Source: Bruticola sp004554425
GTDB lineage: Bacteria > Vulcanimicrobiota > Xenobia > Xenobiales > Xenobiaceae
Assembly: GCA_958366945.1 (NCBI GenBank)
Contig: CATXCY010000003.1
Span: 1-64,000 of the forward strand
DNA: 64,000 nt
Direction of reading: 5' to 3'
In this document: positions 45,775-55,752 of the stretch, one piece after another
Numbering within the stretch: position 1 is the first letter of the stretch
Layout: every line of letters begins with the position of its first letter
The notes under the pieces: model-generated
What the model was told of the DNA's origin: nothing
The model's input: the letters and a program-made list of their open reading frames with translations, nothing else
Database searches by the model: none
Translations under genes and position numbers: made by a program

Positions 45775-47574
45775 ATGAACTTGGATGCAGTATCTTTAAA
45801 AGCAATAGTCAAGGAGCTTACTCCTTTAGTTATAGGCGGAGTTATACAAAAGATCTCTCAAATTACCCGTTTAGATGTAGTTATGCAAGTACGCAAGCCT
45901 GGAGTTACTCATAAATTGATCTTTCGTTTAGAGCAAGATAACGCTGGTTTGGGATTAACCGAAGCCAAGTTGCCGCCAGCTGAAGCTCCAACAAGCTTCG
46001 TTATGCTCTTACGCAAATATTTACAAGGAAAAAAAATCGAAGCTATCGAGCAAAACGGCTTAGAGAAAATCATTAAGTTTAAAATAGACGATAAAATTTT
46101 GCTTCTGGAAATGTATGGCCGCAGCAATAATTTATATTTACTCAGTGAGAGCGGCAAAATTATGGGTATGTTGGTAAAAGATACCAAGTTAGATGCTCAG
46201 CAAGCTGGCAAGCAATATAAAGTTCCAGCTCCTCCATGTAAACCTGACGCCTCTTTAGTATCATTTCAAGAAGTACATAATTTGTTGATACCTTTTATCG
46301 GCCAGGAAGCACAAAAAGCTTTGCGCTCTGCTCTATTTGGTCTTTCTCCACAGCAAACAGCTTACATATGTAAAATGGCTGGACTTTCAGAAAATGAGCC
46401 GGTCAGTCAAAGTAATATTAACAACTTAGCTATAGGGCTCGATCAATGGCAAATGTTACTAGACGAAGAAGTATTTTCTCCGGTTTTAAGTTCCAAGGGC
46501 AAACTTTCTCCTTGGTCTTTGGGAGATCCCGAAGAACAAGCCTTTCCCTCTATGCTTAAAGCATTGGATATTCAAACTGCAGCTCCTGGTATAGACAATA
46601 AACGTCAAATTATTCAGCGCATGCTTGTAAAAGCTAAAGAAAAAGCTCAATCTGCTTTGCAAAAACGCTTAGATGCCTTAGAAAGTACTAAATTCAGCCC
46701 TTTAAAACGTCTAGCCGGAGAGCTTATTTTGGCTAACTTAGATAAAATAGAGCCTCACGCTGACAGCTTAGTTTTAGCGGATAATAACGAAGAATTACCT
46801 GCAGATGCCGTACATATTTTAGATGAATTGGGCAATGAAAAGCTTGTTCCTAATTCTTCAAAAAATGGTAAGGAAACTAAGCAAACTAAACGTGGCAAAC
46901 TCAGTATTGAGCGTCGAGATGGCAAAATTATCGTCGCTCTTAATCCCTTACTGTCGGCCAGCGACAACGCTCAAGCCTATTTCAAAGAATATCATCGTTT
47001 AAAAAGGGCAGTTACTTCAGTTCAAGAGCCAATCGAACGAGCACAAGAAGAAATAGACTTTTTGGATGAATTGCTCTACTTTGCTGAAAGCGCTTCCGAA
47101 GCTCAAGAATTGGAAGATATCCGTCGTCAATGGAGCGAATCGAAAAAGGGTGCCTCCTCGGCTGAAATAAAGAAAACCCGCTCCATACAAATAGGCCCCT
47201 TAGGTCCTAAAAAATTTACCTATAAAAATTTCATCATCCTGGCCGGACGCAATCCTAGACAAAACGATCAAATTACTTTCAAGATGGCTGCAGCTGGAGA
47301 TATTTGGTTGCACTCTCAGGGATCTCCGGGAGCTCATGTGATAATAAAAACAGCGGGGCGCAAAGTCACTCCTGACGTTTTAGAAGCTGCTGCGGTAATT
47401 GCCGCTCGCAATTGCCGTGTGCGCACTTCTACTAAAGTTGATGTGAGTTACTGTGATGTAAAGCAAGTAAAAAAGCCTAAAAACAGCCCTCCGGGACGCG
47501 TCACTTTGAAAAGCTTTAAAACACTTACAGTAAATCCTCATCTTGAAACTGATATGCTGGAGCAAAAACGTTAA
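45775..47574 (+). CDS. rqcH: ribosome quality control protein RqcH / NFACT
   Basis: 599 residues with the NFACT-N domain (MNLDAVSLKAIVKELTPLVIG and APTSFVMLLRKYL), a helical middle with a coiled coil around residues 410-460, and the NFACT-R domain (FIILAGRNPRQND, DIWLHSQGSPGAHVII). RqcH binds split 50S subunits with stalled peptidyl-tRNA and adds Ala tails; it was earlier described as a fibronectin-binding protein. Length and domain order are normal. A lipoprotein gene follows after 31 bases. Confidence 0.9.
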   Translation: MNLDAVSLKAIVKELTPLVIGGVIQKISQITRLDVVMQVRKPGVTHKLIFRLEQDNAGLGLTEAKLPPAEAPTSFVMLLRKYLQGKKIEAIEQNGLEKIIKFKIDDKILLLEMYGRSNNLYLLSESGKIMGMLVKDTKLDAQQAGKQYKVPAPPCKPDASLVSFQEVHNLLIPFIGQEAQKALRSALFGLSPQQTAYICKMAGLSENEPVSQSNINNLAIGLDQWQMLLDEEVFSPVLSSKGKLSPWSLGDPEEQAFPSMLKALDIQTAAPGIDNKRQIIQRMLVKAKEKAQSALQKRLDALESTKFSPLKRLAGELILANLDKIEPHADSLVLADNNEELPADAVHILDELGNEKLVPNSSKNGKETKQTKRGKLSIERRDGKIIVALNPLLSASDNAQAYFKEYHRLKRAVTSVQEPIERAQEEIDFLDELLYFAESASEAQELEDIRRQWSESKKGASSAEIKKTRSIQIGPLGPKKFTYKNFIILAGRNPRQNDQITFKMAAAGDIWLHSQGSPGAHVIIKTAGRKVTPDVLEAAAVIAARNCRVRTSTKVDVSYCDVKQVKKPKNSPPGRVTLKSFKTLTVNPHLETDMLEQKR

Positions 47575-47605
47575 TTTACTTTTTTAGGCAAAATGGAGAG
47601 ATGGA

Positions 47606-48193
47606 ATGGTAAATCTAAAAAAATATTTGGGCCTCGGAGTTTGCACTTTAGCAATCTTATTATCGGGTTGTGCCTCTTCGATAAGTGAACCAGACTTAAA
47701 GTCAACCGAGGCAGAAACGAAAAATAGTACCATTCCCTCTTTGCGCTCTACTGGTAAGCCTTTGGCTCTATTGACAGCTAAAGAGCTAAATTCTCAAACA
47801 GAATTAAGCTTTGCGCCTAAAACTCACCAGCATCTTACTATAATTGCTCTTTGGTCGCCAACTTGGTTTGACGGACATATAGCTCAAACTGAAGCTTTAA
47901 AAAAAGCTGCTCTAAAGTATGGCTCCAATTTGCGCATCATTTGCTTAGTTTATGATACTCCCTTGCCTACAGCCCAAAATTTTGTAAAAAAAGAAAAACT
48001 AAATTTTGAAATGGCTGTAGGCGATCAACAGTTATACAAAAAATTAGGCGTGAAGTCTATCCCATCTTATTGGTTTCTAGATTCAGATGGCAACTTATTA
48101 AAAAGCGTGGAAGGGCTCCTCACTTATAATGATTTGCAGAAATTGTTAGCAACTTTCATTAATGACAATCTTAAAACAGACGAAATTCGCTAA
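47606..48193 (+). CDS. TlpA/thioredoxin-fold lipoprotein lacking the CxxC
   Basis: Lipoprotein signal with lipobox LLSGC (Cys22), then a short linker and a thioredoxin fold: TIIALWSPTWFDGH, a helix, LRIICLVYD, the cis-Pro loop SIPSYWFLDSDGN and a final helix. In TlpA-like reductases the first motif is W-C-x-x-C; here it is W-S-P-T-W, so no redox pair exists. It may therefore bind peptides or partners rather than reduce disulphides. A good GGAGA precedes the ATG. Probably an operon with rqcH by spacing. Confidence 0.78.
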   Translation: MVNLKKYLGLGVCTLAILLSGCASSISEPDLKSTEAETKNSTIPSLRSTGKPLALLTAKELNSQTELSFAPKTHQHLTIIALWSPTWFDGHIAQTEALKKAALKYGSNLRIICLVYDTPLPTAQNFVKKEKLNFEMAVGDQQLYKKLGVKSIPSYWFLDSDGNLLKSVEGLLTYNDLQKLLATFINDNLKTDEIR

Positions 48194-48232
48194 CTAAGAG
48201 AAAGTACAAATACAAGAATACAAAGCTGTCTA

Positions 48233-48850
48233 CTAGTCCTCTTGAAGTTTGTCCAGCAATTCTTTAAGATTTTTGATCCGTTTGAGACGCCAGACACCAT
48301 TCTCGTTTTGCATTTCTAATTGCATTACAAATTCGTTGGTAAAACCGCGAGGATAGAGACGTACTCCCATTACGGCAGCTTTGTTTTCTACAACTGTATA
48401 TTCTACAACAGCTGCACCAAAGCCCAAGCTATCGAAAAACGAAAAATCTATACTTTTTAATCCAGAACGCTCGACAAAGCCTTCATCATCGCTATCTTCT
48501 CCGCTAACATATCGTCTGATTCTGTTTTTAGCTATATTTACAGCATCATTTTTTACTAAATTGGCGGCATTTTTAAGAAAAGCTTGACCTTTAACCAATG
48601 ATAGCAAATTATTTTTGCCTAATTGTTGCTCAATCAACGAATCGGCGGTATCATCATAAGCATTTTCAAGCACGCTATCTAAATCGACTCTAGCCTCAAA
48701 AGCTTGCCAATCATGGTTTTCGATAGCAGTTTTTACCAAAGTTAAAGAATAAATGGGAGTATTTTTCCAATATCCATAATAAAAAGCTAAAAAGGCCAAC
48801 AGCAAGGCTACTACTGCTGAACAAGTAATAATTATAGTTTTTTTCTGCAT
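48233..48850 (-). CDS. DUF2939-like membrane-anchored protein
   Basis: After a short basic start (MQKKT) one membrane segment covers residues 5-28. Then a domain begins with TPIYSLTLVKTAIENHDWQAFEARVDLDSVL, the pattern of DUF2939 proteins, predicted outside the inner membrane. Function unknown. The frame extends 21 codons upstream, but the ATG chosen has GGGGAG six bases before it, and begins just ahead of the hydrophobic segment. It converges on the TlpA-like gene. Confidence 0.7.
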   Translation of the reverse strand: MQKKTIIITCSAVVALLLAFLAFYYGYWKNTPIYSLTLVKTAIENHDWQAFEARVDLDSVLENAYDDTADSLIEQQLGKNNLLSLVKGQAFLKNAANLVKNDAVNIAKNRIRRYVSGEDSDDEGFVERSGLKSIDFSFFDSLGFGAAVVEYTVVENKAAVMGVRLYPRGFTNEFVMQLEMQNENGVWRLKRIKNLKELLDKLQED

Positions 48851-48895
48851 CAGACACTCCCCGCGTGAAAACAAACAAGAAAATTGCTCTAAAGA

Positions 48896-48935
48896 ATAAA
48901 AAAGCTGCCTCAATTATACAAGACAGCTTACTTTT
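48896..48935 (-). terminator. terminator after the aminotransferase gene
   Basis: AAGCTG.CT / AG.CAGCTT stem, with six T following on the minus strand. Confidence 0.7.
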
Positions 48936-48946
48936 TGACTAATATA

Positions 48947-50152
48947 CTAGCGACAGTTTCTAACGGCAGCCATTTCTTCTTTTATGGCCTCGCAAAGGAT
49001 ACGTACTCCATATTTTATAGTTTCCGTAGGCAAATTAGAAAAGTTGACTCTAGCCATGTTATGCCTTTTAGTTACTGAATAAAAAGCATCTCCAGGAACA
49101 AAAGCTACATTATGAGCTAGACAACGTGTTAAGAGCTTGTGAGAATCGATATCTTCGGGCAATTTTAACCACACAAACATACCACCACGAGGTCTAGTAA
49201 AACGCACCTCTTGCGGAGCATGAGCTTCTAATTCACCAATCATAGCCAAACAGCGCTCTTTATAAGTATCACTTATTAATCGCAAACGCTCGTTAAAATC
49301 ATTATCTATCAGATAGCGATAAATCATCATCTGATTGAGCAAAGGAGTTTGCAAATCGGTAGCTTGTTTGAGAATAACCATTTTACGTACTAATTTTTTA
49401 TCACCAGTAAGCCAAGCGACACGCAAACCTGGACAAAGTACTTTGGAGAAACTACCTAAATTGATCACTAACCCCTTAGTATCAAAATGAGAAAGAGAAC
49501 AGTGCTCTAAATTATCAAAGCACACTTCGTAGTAGGCGTTGTCCTCAATAACTGGAACTTCGTATTTGCTCATAAGTTCCATAAAGAGACGCCTTCTCTC
49601 CATACTCCACGTACGTCCTGAAGGATTCTGAAAATTGGTAATGACGTATACACACTTAGGCTTGCGAACTTGAAGTCTAGCTTCCAAGCCTTCGATTATA
49701 ACTCCGTCATCATCACATTGCATTTCTTCAAATTTGGCTCCACACATGCGGAAAGCTGCCAAAGCAGCCATATAAGTAGGCGCCTCAGTCCAAACAACAT
49801 CATCTTGATCAATCAAAAGCTTAGAAGCAAGATCTAGACCAGATTGTGAACCGCTGGTAATAAGGATATTATCCAGTCCTTCTATATGCATGCCCCAATA
49901 ACGATTGAGACGATCCATGATCCACTCTCTAAGGGGAACATAACCTTCTGTGGGAGCATACTGAAGAGTGCGCACACCTTCCTCGTGGAGAAGAGCCGCC
50001 GCATACTTAGAGAGTTCTTCATGAGGAAAAAGCTCTGGGGCAGGAAGGCCGCCAGCAAAAGAAAGAACGTCAGGACGCTCGGTAATTTTGAGTATTTCGC
50101 GTACTTCAGAAGCGGACACGAAATTCATACGATTAGCTAAATGATATTCCAT
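48947..50152 (-). CDS. PLP-dependent aminotransferase, class I/II (2-aminoadipate transaminase-like)
   Basis: 401 residues with the fold-type-I pattern of the MocR/LysN-related group: SFAGGLPAPELFPHE, LQYAPTEGYVPLREW, TSGSQSGLDLASKLLID, FQNPSGRTWS, then the PLP Lys in LGSFSKVLCPGLRVAWLTG and the Arg in PRGGMFVWLKLPE. It lacks the DNA-binding domain of MocR regulators. Likely substrates are 2-aminoadipate, branched or aromatic amino acids; the sequence does not decide. I use the ATG two codons after a TTG. Confidence 0.85.
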   Translation of the reverse strand: MEYHLANRMNFVSASEVREILKITERPDVLSFAGGLPAPELFPHEELSKYAAALLHEEGVRTLQYAPTEGYVPLREWIMDRLNRYWGMHIEGLDNILITSGSQSGLDLASKLLIDQDDVVWTEAPTYMAALAAFRMCGAKFEEMQCDDDGVIIEGLEARLQVRKPKCVYVITNFQNPSGRTWSMERRRLFMELMSKYEVPVIEDNAYYEVCFDNLEHCSLSHFDTKGLVINLGSFSKVLCPGLRVAWLTGDKKLVRKMVILKQATDLQTPLLNQMMIYRYLIDNDFNERLRLISDTYKERCLAMIGELEAHAPQEVRFTRPRGGMFVWLKLPEDIDSHKLLTRCLAHNVAFVPGDAFYSVTKRHNMARVNFSNLPTETIKYGVRILCEAIKEEMAAVRNCR

Positions 50153-50320
50153 GAACAAAAATCAAGACCCCCAAAAGTTATGTATCAGGACTGATGCGAG
50201 CTCTGACTAAAAATTTTGGAAGCCTTGCCTGTTTAATTTATGCACAAGCACTTCAGCCCTCAAATGGACATAACCTCCTTTAAGGGCTGTGTACAAAAAG
50301 GTTTGCTGACTACAACTTAT

Positions 50321-52390
50321 CTAAGAAAGAGGATGATCAAATTTAATCTTAGAGCGTTTGTCTTTGAAACGATCATCTTCCGGCTCAGAATATGAGGTTG
50401 CCTCTACTTCAGCTTCAATCTTTTCTTTAAACTCCTCAGTTTTTACTGGTGCCACAGAGTTTGAAGTTTTGGCTGTATAGAACATGCAAGCCAAAGGAGC
50501 TAAAGTGAGCTCCAAAGAGAGCTGGTGAGATCCGAAGGGCACTGGCTGAACAGCTAATTCTTGGTCAACTTTGTAACCACTGCCTCCATATTTGGGATCA
50601 TCGGAGTTAAGTTCCAATTTCCACTTGCCTTCTACTTCCATAGGCAAACCGATACGATAATTACGACGCGGTACAGGAGTGAAGTTGCAAGCAACCATTA
50701 CAACACTGCCTCTGCCCAAAGGATAGCGCACAAAAATGGCCACACTATTAGAGGGATCATCACATTGTAACCAAGTGAATCCACCGGGGCTGTTATCCAA
50801 CTCCCAAAGTTCGGGATGTTCTTTATAGAAATGGTTGATAGCCTGGCACCATTCTTGCATTTGCTTGTGAGGCTTTTCGGAAATCAAGTGCCAATCTAAA
50901 GACTGGTTAAAATTCCATTCATTCCACTGAGCAAATTCGTTACCCATAAAACTGAGTTTTTTGCCAGGATAGCCAATCATATAGCCATACAAAGTACGCA
51001 AATTGGCGTAGCTCTGCCACTCGTCACCGGGCATCTTATTCAGAAGAGAACGTTTTCCGTAGACAACCTCGTCATGTGAGAAAGGCAAAATGAAATCTTC
51101 AGAATATTGGTAGAGCATACCGAAAGTAAGTTTATTGTAGCTATAACGACGGTAAATAGGGTCGTCAGACATAAACTTAAGCGTGTCATGCATCCAGCCC
51201 ATATTCCACTTGAAAGTGAAGCCCAATCCACCTTCGTCGACGGGACCGGTTACATGAGCCCAAGAAGTAGACTCTTCAGCGCAAGTGAAGCAACCGGGGC
51301 ATTCCTTAATGACAGCGCTGTTGAAATCGCGCAAGAAGGATACGGCCTCCAAGTTTTCATGGCCGCCGTATTTATTGGGAACCCAACCGCCGCTCTGTTT
51401 GCCATAGTCTAAGTAGAGCATAGAAGCTACAGCATCTACTCTGATACCATCTACGTGGTAGCATTCTAACCAGAACAATCCGGAAGAAATAAGGAAGTTG
51501 CGGACTTCATTGCGTCCGTAGTTAAAAATGTAAGTTCCCCACTGCGGATGGCAACCTTGGCGCGGATCTTCATGCTCGTAAAGGCAACTACCATCAAAGC
51601 GAGCCAAACTAAAAGCATCTTTGGGGAAGTGAGCTGGTACCCAGTCTAAAATGACACCAATTCCGTTACAATGCAATTCGTCGATAAGGTGCATGAGCTG
51701 TTCTGGAGTACCAAAACGGCTGGTAGGAGCAAAGTAACCCGTAGACTGATACCCCCAAGAGCCATCGTAAGGGTATTCAGTTAAAGGCATAAACTCAACA
51801 TGAGTATAGCCCATCTCTTTGAGATAAGGGACTAACTCTTGAGCAGCTTCTTCGTAGGTGAGATACTCAGTACCATTTTTGCGACGCCAAGAAGCTAAAT
51901 TGCATTCATAAATATTCATGGCCTGACGACGAACAGAACCCTTGACTCTATCAGCCATCCACTCGGCGTCTTTCCATTTATATTTGCCTATATCCCAGAT
52001 AACTGAAGCCTTCCCCCATTCGCTTCCCGGACGTCTGACTTCGGTAGCAAAAGCGTAAGGATCCGCCTTTTCAAGGATAATGTCCTGGTGAGGCTTAATG
52101 GCATATTTATAGCAATCGCCCTCTTTTAAGCCGGGGATGAAACCTTGCCAAACACCTGTGTCGTTATTGAGAATTAAAGGGTTAACATCGGGAGTCCATT
52201 TATTTAAATCGCAAATAACAGAAACGCGCTCGGCATTAGGAGCCCAAACTGCGAAATGAACACCTTTCTGCCCTTCATAAGTAGCCAAATGGGCACCCAT
52301 ACGGCGATATGCTTTATGATGAGCGGCTTTACACCACAAATAACGATCGTAGGACGTCATGACTGGCAATTTTTCATGAACTTTATCCAT
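50321..52390 (-). CDS. glgB: 1,4-alpha-glucan branching enzyme
   Basis: Makes alpha-1,6 branches in glycogen. A CBM48 domain (residues about 30-125; VHFAVWAPNAERVSVICDLN) precedes the GH13 barrel. Catalytic residues: the nucleophile Asp in HVDGIRVDAVASM and the acid Glu in TCAEESTSW; the family motif LPFSHDEVVYGK and the final all-beta domain also follow. DWVPAHFPKD is typical of branching enzymes. About 45 extra acidic residues close the protein. AGGAG lies eight bases before the ATG. No other glg gene is adjacent. Confidence 0.94.
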   Translation of the reverse strand: MDKVHEKLPVMTSYDRYLWCKAAHHKAYRRMGAHLATYEGQKGVHFAVWAPNAERVSVICDLNKWTPDVNPLILNNDTGVWQGFIPGLKEGDCYKYAIKPHQDIILEKADPYAFATEVRRPGSEWGKASVIWDIGKYKWKDAEWMADRVKGSVRRQAMNIYECNLASWRRKNGTEYLTYEEAAQELVPYLKEMGYTHVEFMPLTEYPYDGSWGYQSTGYFAPTSRFGTPEQLMHLIDELHCNGIGVILDWVPAHFPKDAFSLARFDGSCLYEHEDPRQGCHPQWGTYIFNYGRNEVRNFLISSGLFWLECYHVDGIRVDAVASMLYLDYGKQSGGWVPNKYGGHENLEAVSFLRDFNSAVIKECPGCFTCAEESTSWAHVTGPVDEGGLGFTFKWNMGWMHDTLKFMSDDPIYRRYSYNKLTFGMLYQYSEDFILPFSHDEVVYGKRSLLNKMPGDEWQSYANLRTLYGYMIGYPGKKLSFMGNEFAQWNEWNFNQSLDWHLISEKPHKQMQEWCQAINHFYKEHPELWELDNSPGGFTWLQCDDPSNSVAIFVRYPLGRGSVVMVACNFTPVPRRNYRIGLPMEVEGKWKLELNSDDPKYGGSGYKVDQELAVQPVPFGSHQLSLELTLAPLACMFYTAKTSNSVAPVKTEEFKEKIEAEVEATSYSEPEDDRFKDKRSKIKFDHPLS

Positions 52391-52793
52391 ATTTCACAAC
52401 TCCTAATAAAAAACAAATCCTGTCAAAAAAAAAGCGCTAAAAACCATACTCAGCACTACATAATTTGAAGCGCCACAAGAGCAACCGTCATCACAAATAT
52501 ATAACCACGTAGAGACGGCATCTCCCTGTATCATACGACAAATAAGCTCTAAGGAACAGTTTAAAACAGGCCAAAAGTTGTCAAAGAAGCATAAATATTT
52601 TGTCCAAAACGGCTATTCTACAGCAACAAGAAGCCATCATATGCACATATAAGTTTTGTTTCCAACTCACATGTCATATACAACATTTCTGCAAAAAAGC
52701 TAACCTTTAACATAAAAAAAACCGCTTTTTTTGTTATTAACCTTAACATAACAAAAAAGCGGAACTCTTATCGATAAACGATCGATAATTCTT
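52391..52793. other. intergenic region between glgB and hsdS
   Basis: These 403 bases hold the glgB leader (AGGAGT before its start) and the hsdS terminator near 52717-52762. The remainder is AT-rich and shows no gene or repeat that I can support. Confidence 0.5.
52712..52765 (-). terminator. terminator after hsdS
   Basis: CCGCTTTTTTGTTA / TAACAAAAAAGCGG stem with about ten loop bases; long T run on the minus strand. Confidence 0.8.
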
Positions 52794-53906
52794 TTATTCG
52801 TAGCTTATAGCACTTTCGAAATAACGCTGATTGAGGCTGTGACAAATTTGCGAAGTTTCATTTATGCGCTGAGCAGTTTTTTCGCATTGCTCGTCTATAG
52901 TGTTCAAAAAGCCTTTATATTCGATCTGAAGTTCCATAGGAGGAACAGGAATGGGCAATTCATTCAAGGCAGACTTAGGAAGCTTGGGCATGACGCCGCC
53001 ACGCAAGCTGGACGTAATGTCTAAGTTGTTGACAACCATTTCCAGATACTCAGGAATAACGCCGGCATCAGGATTGATACGCAAAACGTGAACCAAATCG
53101 CTGGCCCAAATCTTGCCGTGTACAGCTCTGGCAATAGGAGCATCGCCGGAAGTAAGTATAGAGCCTACTTTAGCGACTAAGAGCAAATCTTCATCAAAAA
53201 GATACTCATCAACGCTATCGACTATACCGGTAGAATCATAATAAGGATATTCACCAGGCACTCTATCTTTGGCTAAAAGTGAACGAGACTTCAAACGCTC
53301 AGTTAAAGCACCTAAAGGCTTCACTTCCCAACCACGATCGTTAATATCTACCTGTCCGAAAAGTTCGGTAAAGCGGGCAGCAACCAAATCTTCGGATTTG
53401 TCGAGCTGCTCAAATTGCAAATTGATTAAGTCGTAAGCATTACGCAATACATCTACTATCAGTTCCTGATCTTCCAAACTGGGTAAAGGAATGACCGTTT
53501 CTTTTAAGTCTTCAATAGAAACATCATCTTCAAGTATGCCGGCATTCTCATCATCTTCCAATTTGCAGAAGATGTAAGAAAGAGCATAAGCCATGTATAA
53601 AGGATTTAATTGCTCGGTATCAGGGCATAAACGACAGAAATGGTGACTAAAGAGGGCATCTTCACCAGTCCAAGGCTCGATGGACAAACGATCCGTAAGC
53701 GATACTAAATATTCTCCATCATGGACGAGCTGTTCTTTAGAATACTCACCAGTGTAATAAGTGGAGACTTGCCCTTTTTCAATGTCGCTATGCAGAATTA
53801 CGGGAACTCCCTCTGTTCCGTCTTCGTTGAGCAGACTGCGATCGATATTTACTCCGCCTTGGAAAGTGCAAACATCGCCTAAGCGGGTCATTTTATACTC
53901 TGACAT
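52794..53906 (-). CDS. hsdS: type I restriction-modification specificity subunit, orphan
   Basis: 370 residues in two halves, each a target-recognition domain followed by a helix. The first runs MTRLGDVCTFQGG to PLPSLEDQELIVDVL plus the helix LINLQFEQLDKSEDLV. The second runs GWEVKPLGALTERLKS, YYDSTGIVDSVDEYLF, LLVAKVGS and MPKLPKSALNELPIPVPP plus a closing coiled coil. HsdS selects the DNA sequence for HsdM and HsdR. No hsdM or hsdR is in the window, so it is an orphan, a spare specificity gene or a remnant. Sequence is intact. The N-terminal recognition domain is the more diverged of the two. Confidence 0.85.
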   Translation of the reverse strand: MSEYKMTRLGDVCTFQGGVNIDRSLLNEDGTEGVPVILHSDIEKGQVSTYYTGEYSKEQLVHDGEYLVSLTDRLSIEPWTGEDALFSHHFCRLCPDTEQLNPLYMAYALSYIFCKLEDDENAGILEDDVSIEDLKETVIPLPSLEDQELIVDVLRNAYDLINLQFEQLDKSEDLVAARFTELFGQVDINDRGWEVKPLGALTERLKSRSLLAKDRVPGEYPYYDSTGIVDSVDEYLFDEDLLLVAKVGSILTSGDAPIARAVHGKIWASDLVHVLRINPDAGVIPEYLEMVVNNLDITSSLRGGVMPKLPKSALNELPIPVPPMELQIEYKGFLNTIDEQCEKTAQRINETSQICHSLNQRYFESAISYE

Positions 53907-54173
53907 ATCGAACCCCTTTCAAAATATCTTATGGCACAACTATTCATTGAACTATTCATTGAATTTTGTCTCCTTCTGTAAATCCCCAAGATTCTCCCCC
54001 TTAGCTATATTGTTTTACCGGTCAGGCTTATGCTAATAGAGATAATTCGGCTTTTTATGGGCTTTTTTTCACGGAATCTGCCTATAAAGGGAGGAAACCT
54101 ATACTAAACATCTGAAAGGACGGGGCCTAAGCCGAAGTGCATTTTTACGAAAATTTGAAGGCGGAATCTGTTT

Positions 54174-55631
54174 ATGAAAATACTGCTTATCAATGCTCCC
54201 CGCATAAATTCAATATGGTGTGGTGTGCCAGACATTTTTAATGGCAAAGATCAGCATCTCTTCCCTCCCCAGGGAATTATGTACTTGTCCGCCTACATTA
54301 AAGCCCATAGTAATCATGAAGTTAAAATTTTAGACGCCAATTGTGATCTACTTACTCAAGCGCAAATTGAACAGCGCATTCGCGATTACGATCCTCAGGT
54401 TGTAGGTATAACCACCATGACTCACAACCTTATCGATGTTCATGAGTGTGTTAAATCAGCCAAACGCGTCAACAAAGATATTCACGTGATTTTAGGCGGC
54501 CCTCATGCCATGCGTTTTCCTGAAGAAGCTATCTCCCTTTCTGGAGTGGATTCTATATGCAATGAAAGAGACGCTGAAGAAGCCTTTGCCGAATGGATCG
54601 ACTATTTAGATGGTAAAGGTGAAGCTAAAAATGTCAAAGGCATTTGGTTTAAAAATGCTGACGGATCCGTAACTCGCAACGAAGCTCGCCCTATCAATAA
54701 AGATCTTTCGCGCTTCCCTATGCCGGATCGTGAAGGCATCAATTTGGATGAATATTATACTCCTGGCATGTTAGGCTTGCGCTCTACTACTATTGTAACT
54801 TCCAGAGGTTGTCCTCAAGGATGCAAATTCTGCCTTTCCACTGCCGCTTTTGCCTCACGTACCGTTAAAGATATCGTCGATGAAATGGAAGTATGCAAAG
54901 ATATGGGCATTGAGGAAGTACTCTTTGTAGACGATATTTTTAACGCTCCCACCAAGCGAGTTATCGAAATTTCACAAGAAATTTTACGCCGTAAATTAAA
55001 GATGTATTGGGCTTTCAAAGGTACTATCGCTGGCACAACCTATGAAATGCTAAAGATTGCCCGCGAAGCTGGTTGTTTGCGCGGCCACTTTGGCGTAGAA
55101 AGCGGCACACCGGAAGGCCTTCAAGCTTTGGGCAAAACTTTCATGAAGCCAGAAAAAGCCCGCCAAGTGTTCAAGTGGTGTAAAGAGCTAGATATGTGCG
55201 GTTGTGCCTATATTATGATCGGTACTCCAGCAGAAAAAAGTCGCGACGATATTATGCGTACAGTAGATTTTGTTTATCAACTAGATCCAGAATATGTAGT
55301 GTATGCTATTACCAGCCCTTATCCGGATACACCATTGTGGCAGCGCGGCGCTGATTTACACTTATGGGATCCAGATGTTTGGAAGCGCTTTATGCTTAAT
55401 CCTACTATAGAAACTGCTGAACAAATTCCTACAATGTGGAACCAGTACATGAGCCGCGAAGAGTTGCTTTCTATATTCAAGGAAATTAACCGCGATTTTT
55501 ACTTCGATCCGATGAAAATTTACCACACTTTAAAGAAGATGACCAACTGGGAAGGCGTCAAGCGTATTGCTCAAGGAGGTTTAGCTATTGCCAAGCTTCA
55601 GCTTATTAAAGCGCAAAGCCGACGCATTTAG
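54174..55631 (+). CDS. B12-binding radical SAM protein
   Basis: 485 residues. An N-terminal cobalamin-binding fold (MKILLINAPR, PQGIMYLSAYIKAH, VVGITTMTHN, HVILGGPHAMRFPEEA; residues 1-145) is followed by a radical SAM domain with SRGCPQGCKFC (Cys213, Cys217, Cys220) and the ensuing SAM-binding part HFGVESGTPEGLQALGK. It resembles the BchE/HpnJ class, which makes methylations or ring changes in lipids and tetrapyrroles; the actual substrate is unknown. It has its own terminator and stands alone. Its usual (T)GEGE motif after the B12 domain is replaced by NERDAEEAF. Confidence 0.87.
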   Translation: MKILLINAPRINSIWCGVPDIFNGKDQHLFPPQGIMYLSAYIKAHSNHEVKILDANCDLLTQAQIEQRIRDYDPQVVGITTMTHNLIDVHECVKSAKRVNKDIHVILGGPHAMRFPEEAISLSGVDSICNERDAEEAFAEWIDYLDGKGEAKNVKGIWFKNADGSVTRNEARPINKDLSRFPMPDREGINLDEYYTPGMLGLRSTTIVTSRGCPQGCKFCLSTAAFASRTVKDIVDEMEVCKDMGIEEVLFVDDIFNAPTKRVIEISQEILRRKLKMYWAFKGTIAGTTYEMLKIAREAGCLRGHFGVESGTPEGLQALGKTFMKPEKARQVFKWCKELDMCGCAYIMIGTPAEKSRDDIMRTVDFVYQLDPEYVVYAITSPYPDTPLWQRGADLHLWDPDVWKRFMLNPTIETAEQIPTMWNQYMSREELLSIFKEINRDFYFDPMKIYHTLKKMTNWEGVKRIAQGGLAIAKLQLIKAQSRRI

Positions 55632-55673
55632 TGAAGATAACCAGCCCTAGAAATTACTATCACAAAGAGCAAT

Positions 55674-55724
55674 AAAAAAGAATGCTTCCCGCCCGAAAAG
55701 CAGGCAAGGGAGCATTCTTTTTAT
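55674..55724. terminator. terminator after the radical SAM gene
   Basis: AAAGAATGCT.CCC / GGG.AGCATTCTTTTT hairpin; A and T runs flank it, so it may also serve convergent aqpZ. Confidence 0.8.
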
Positions 55725-55752
55725 ATTTTTCTGCTATTAACGCGACTGTTTT

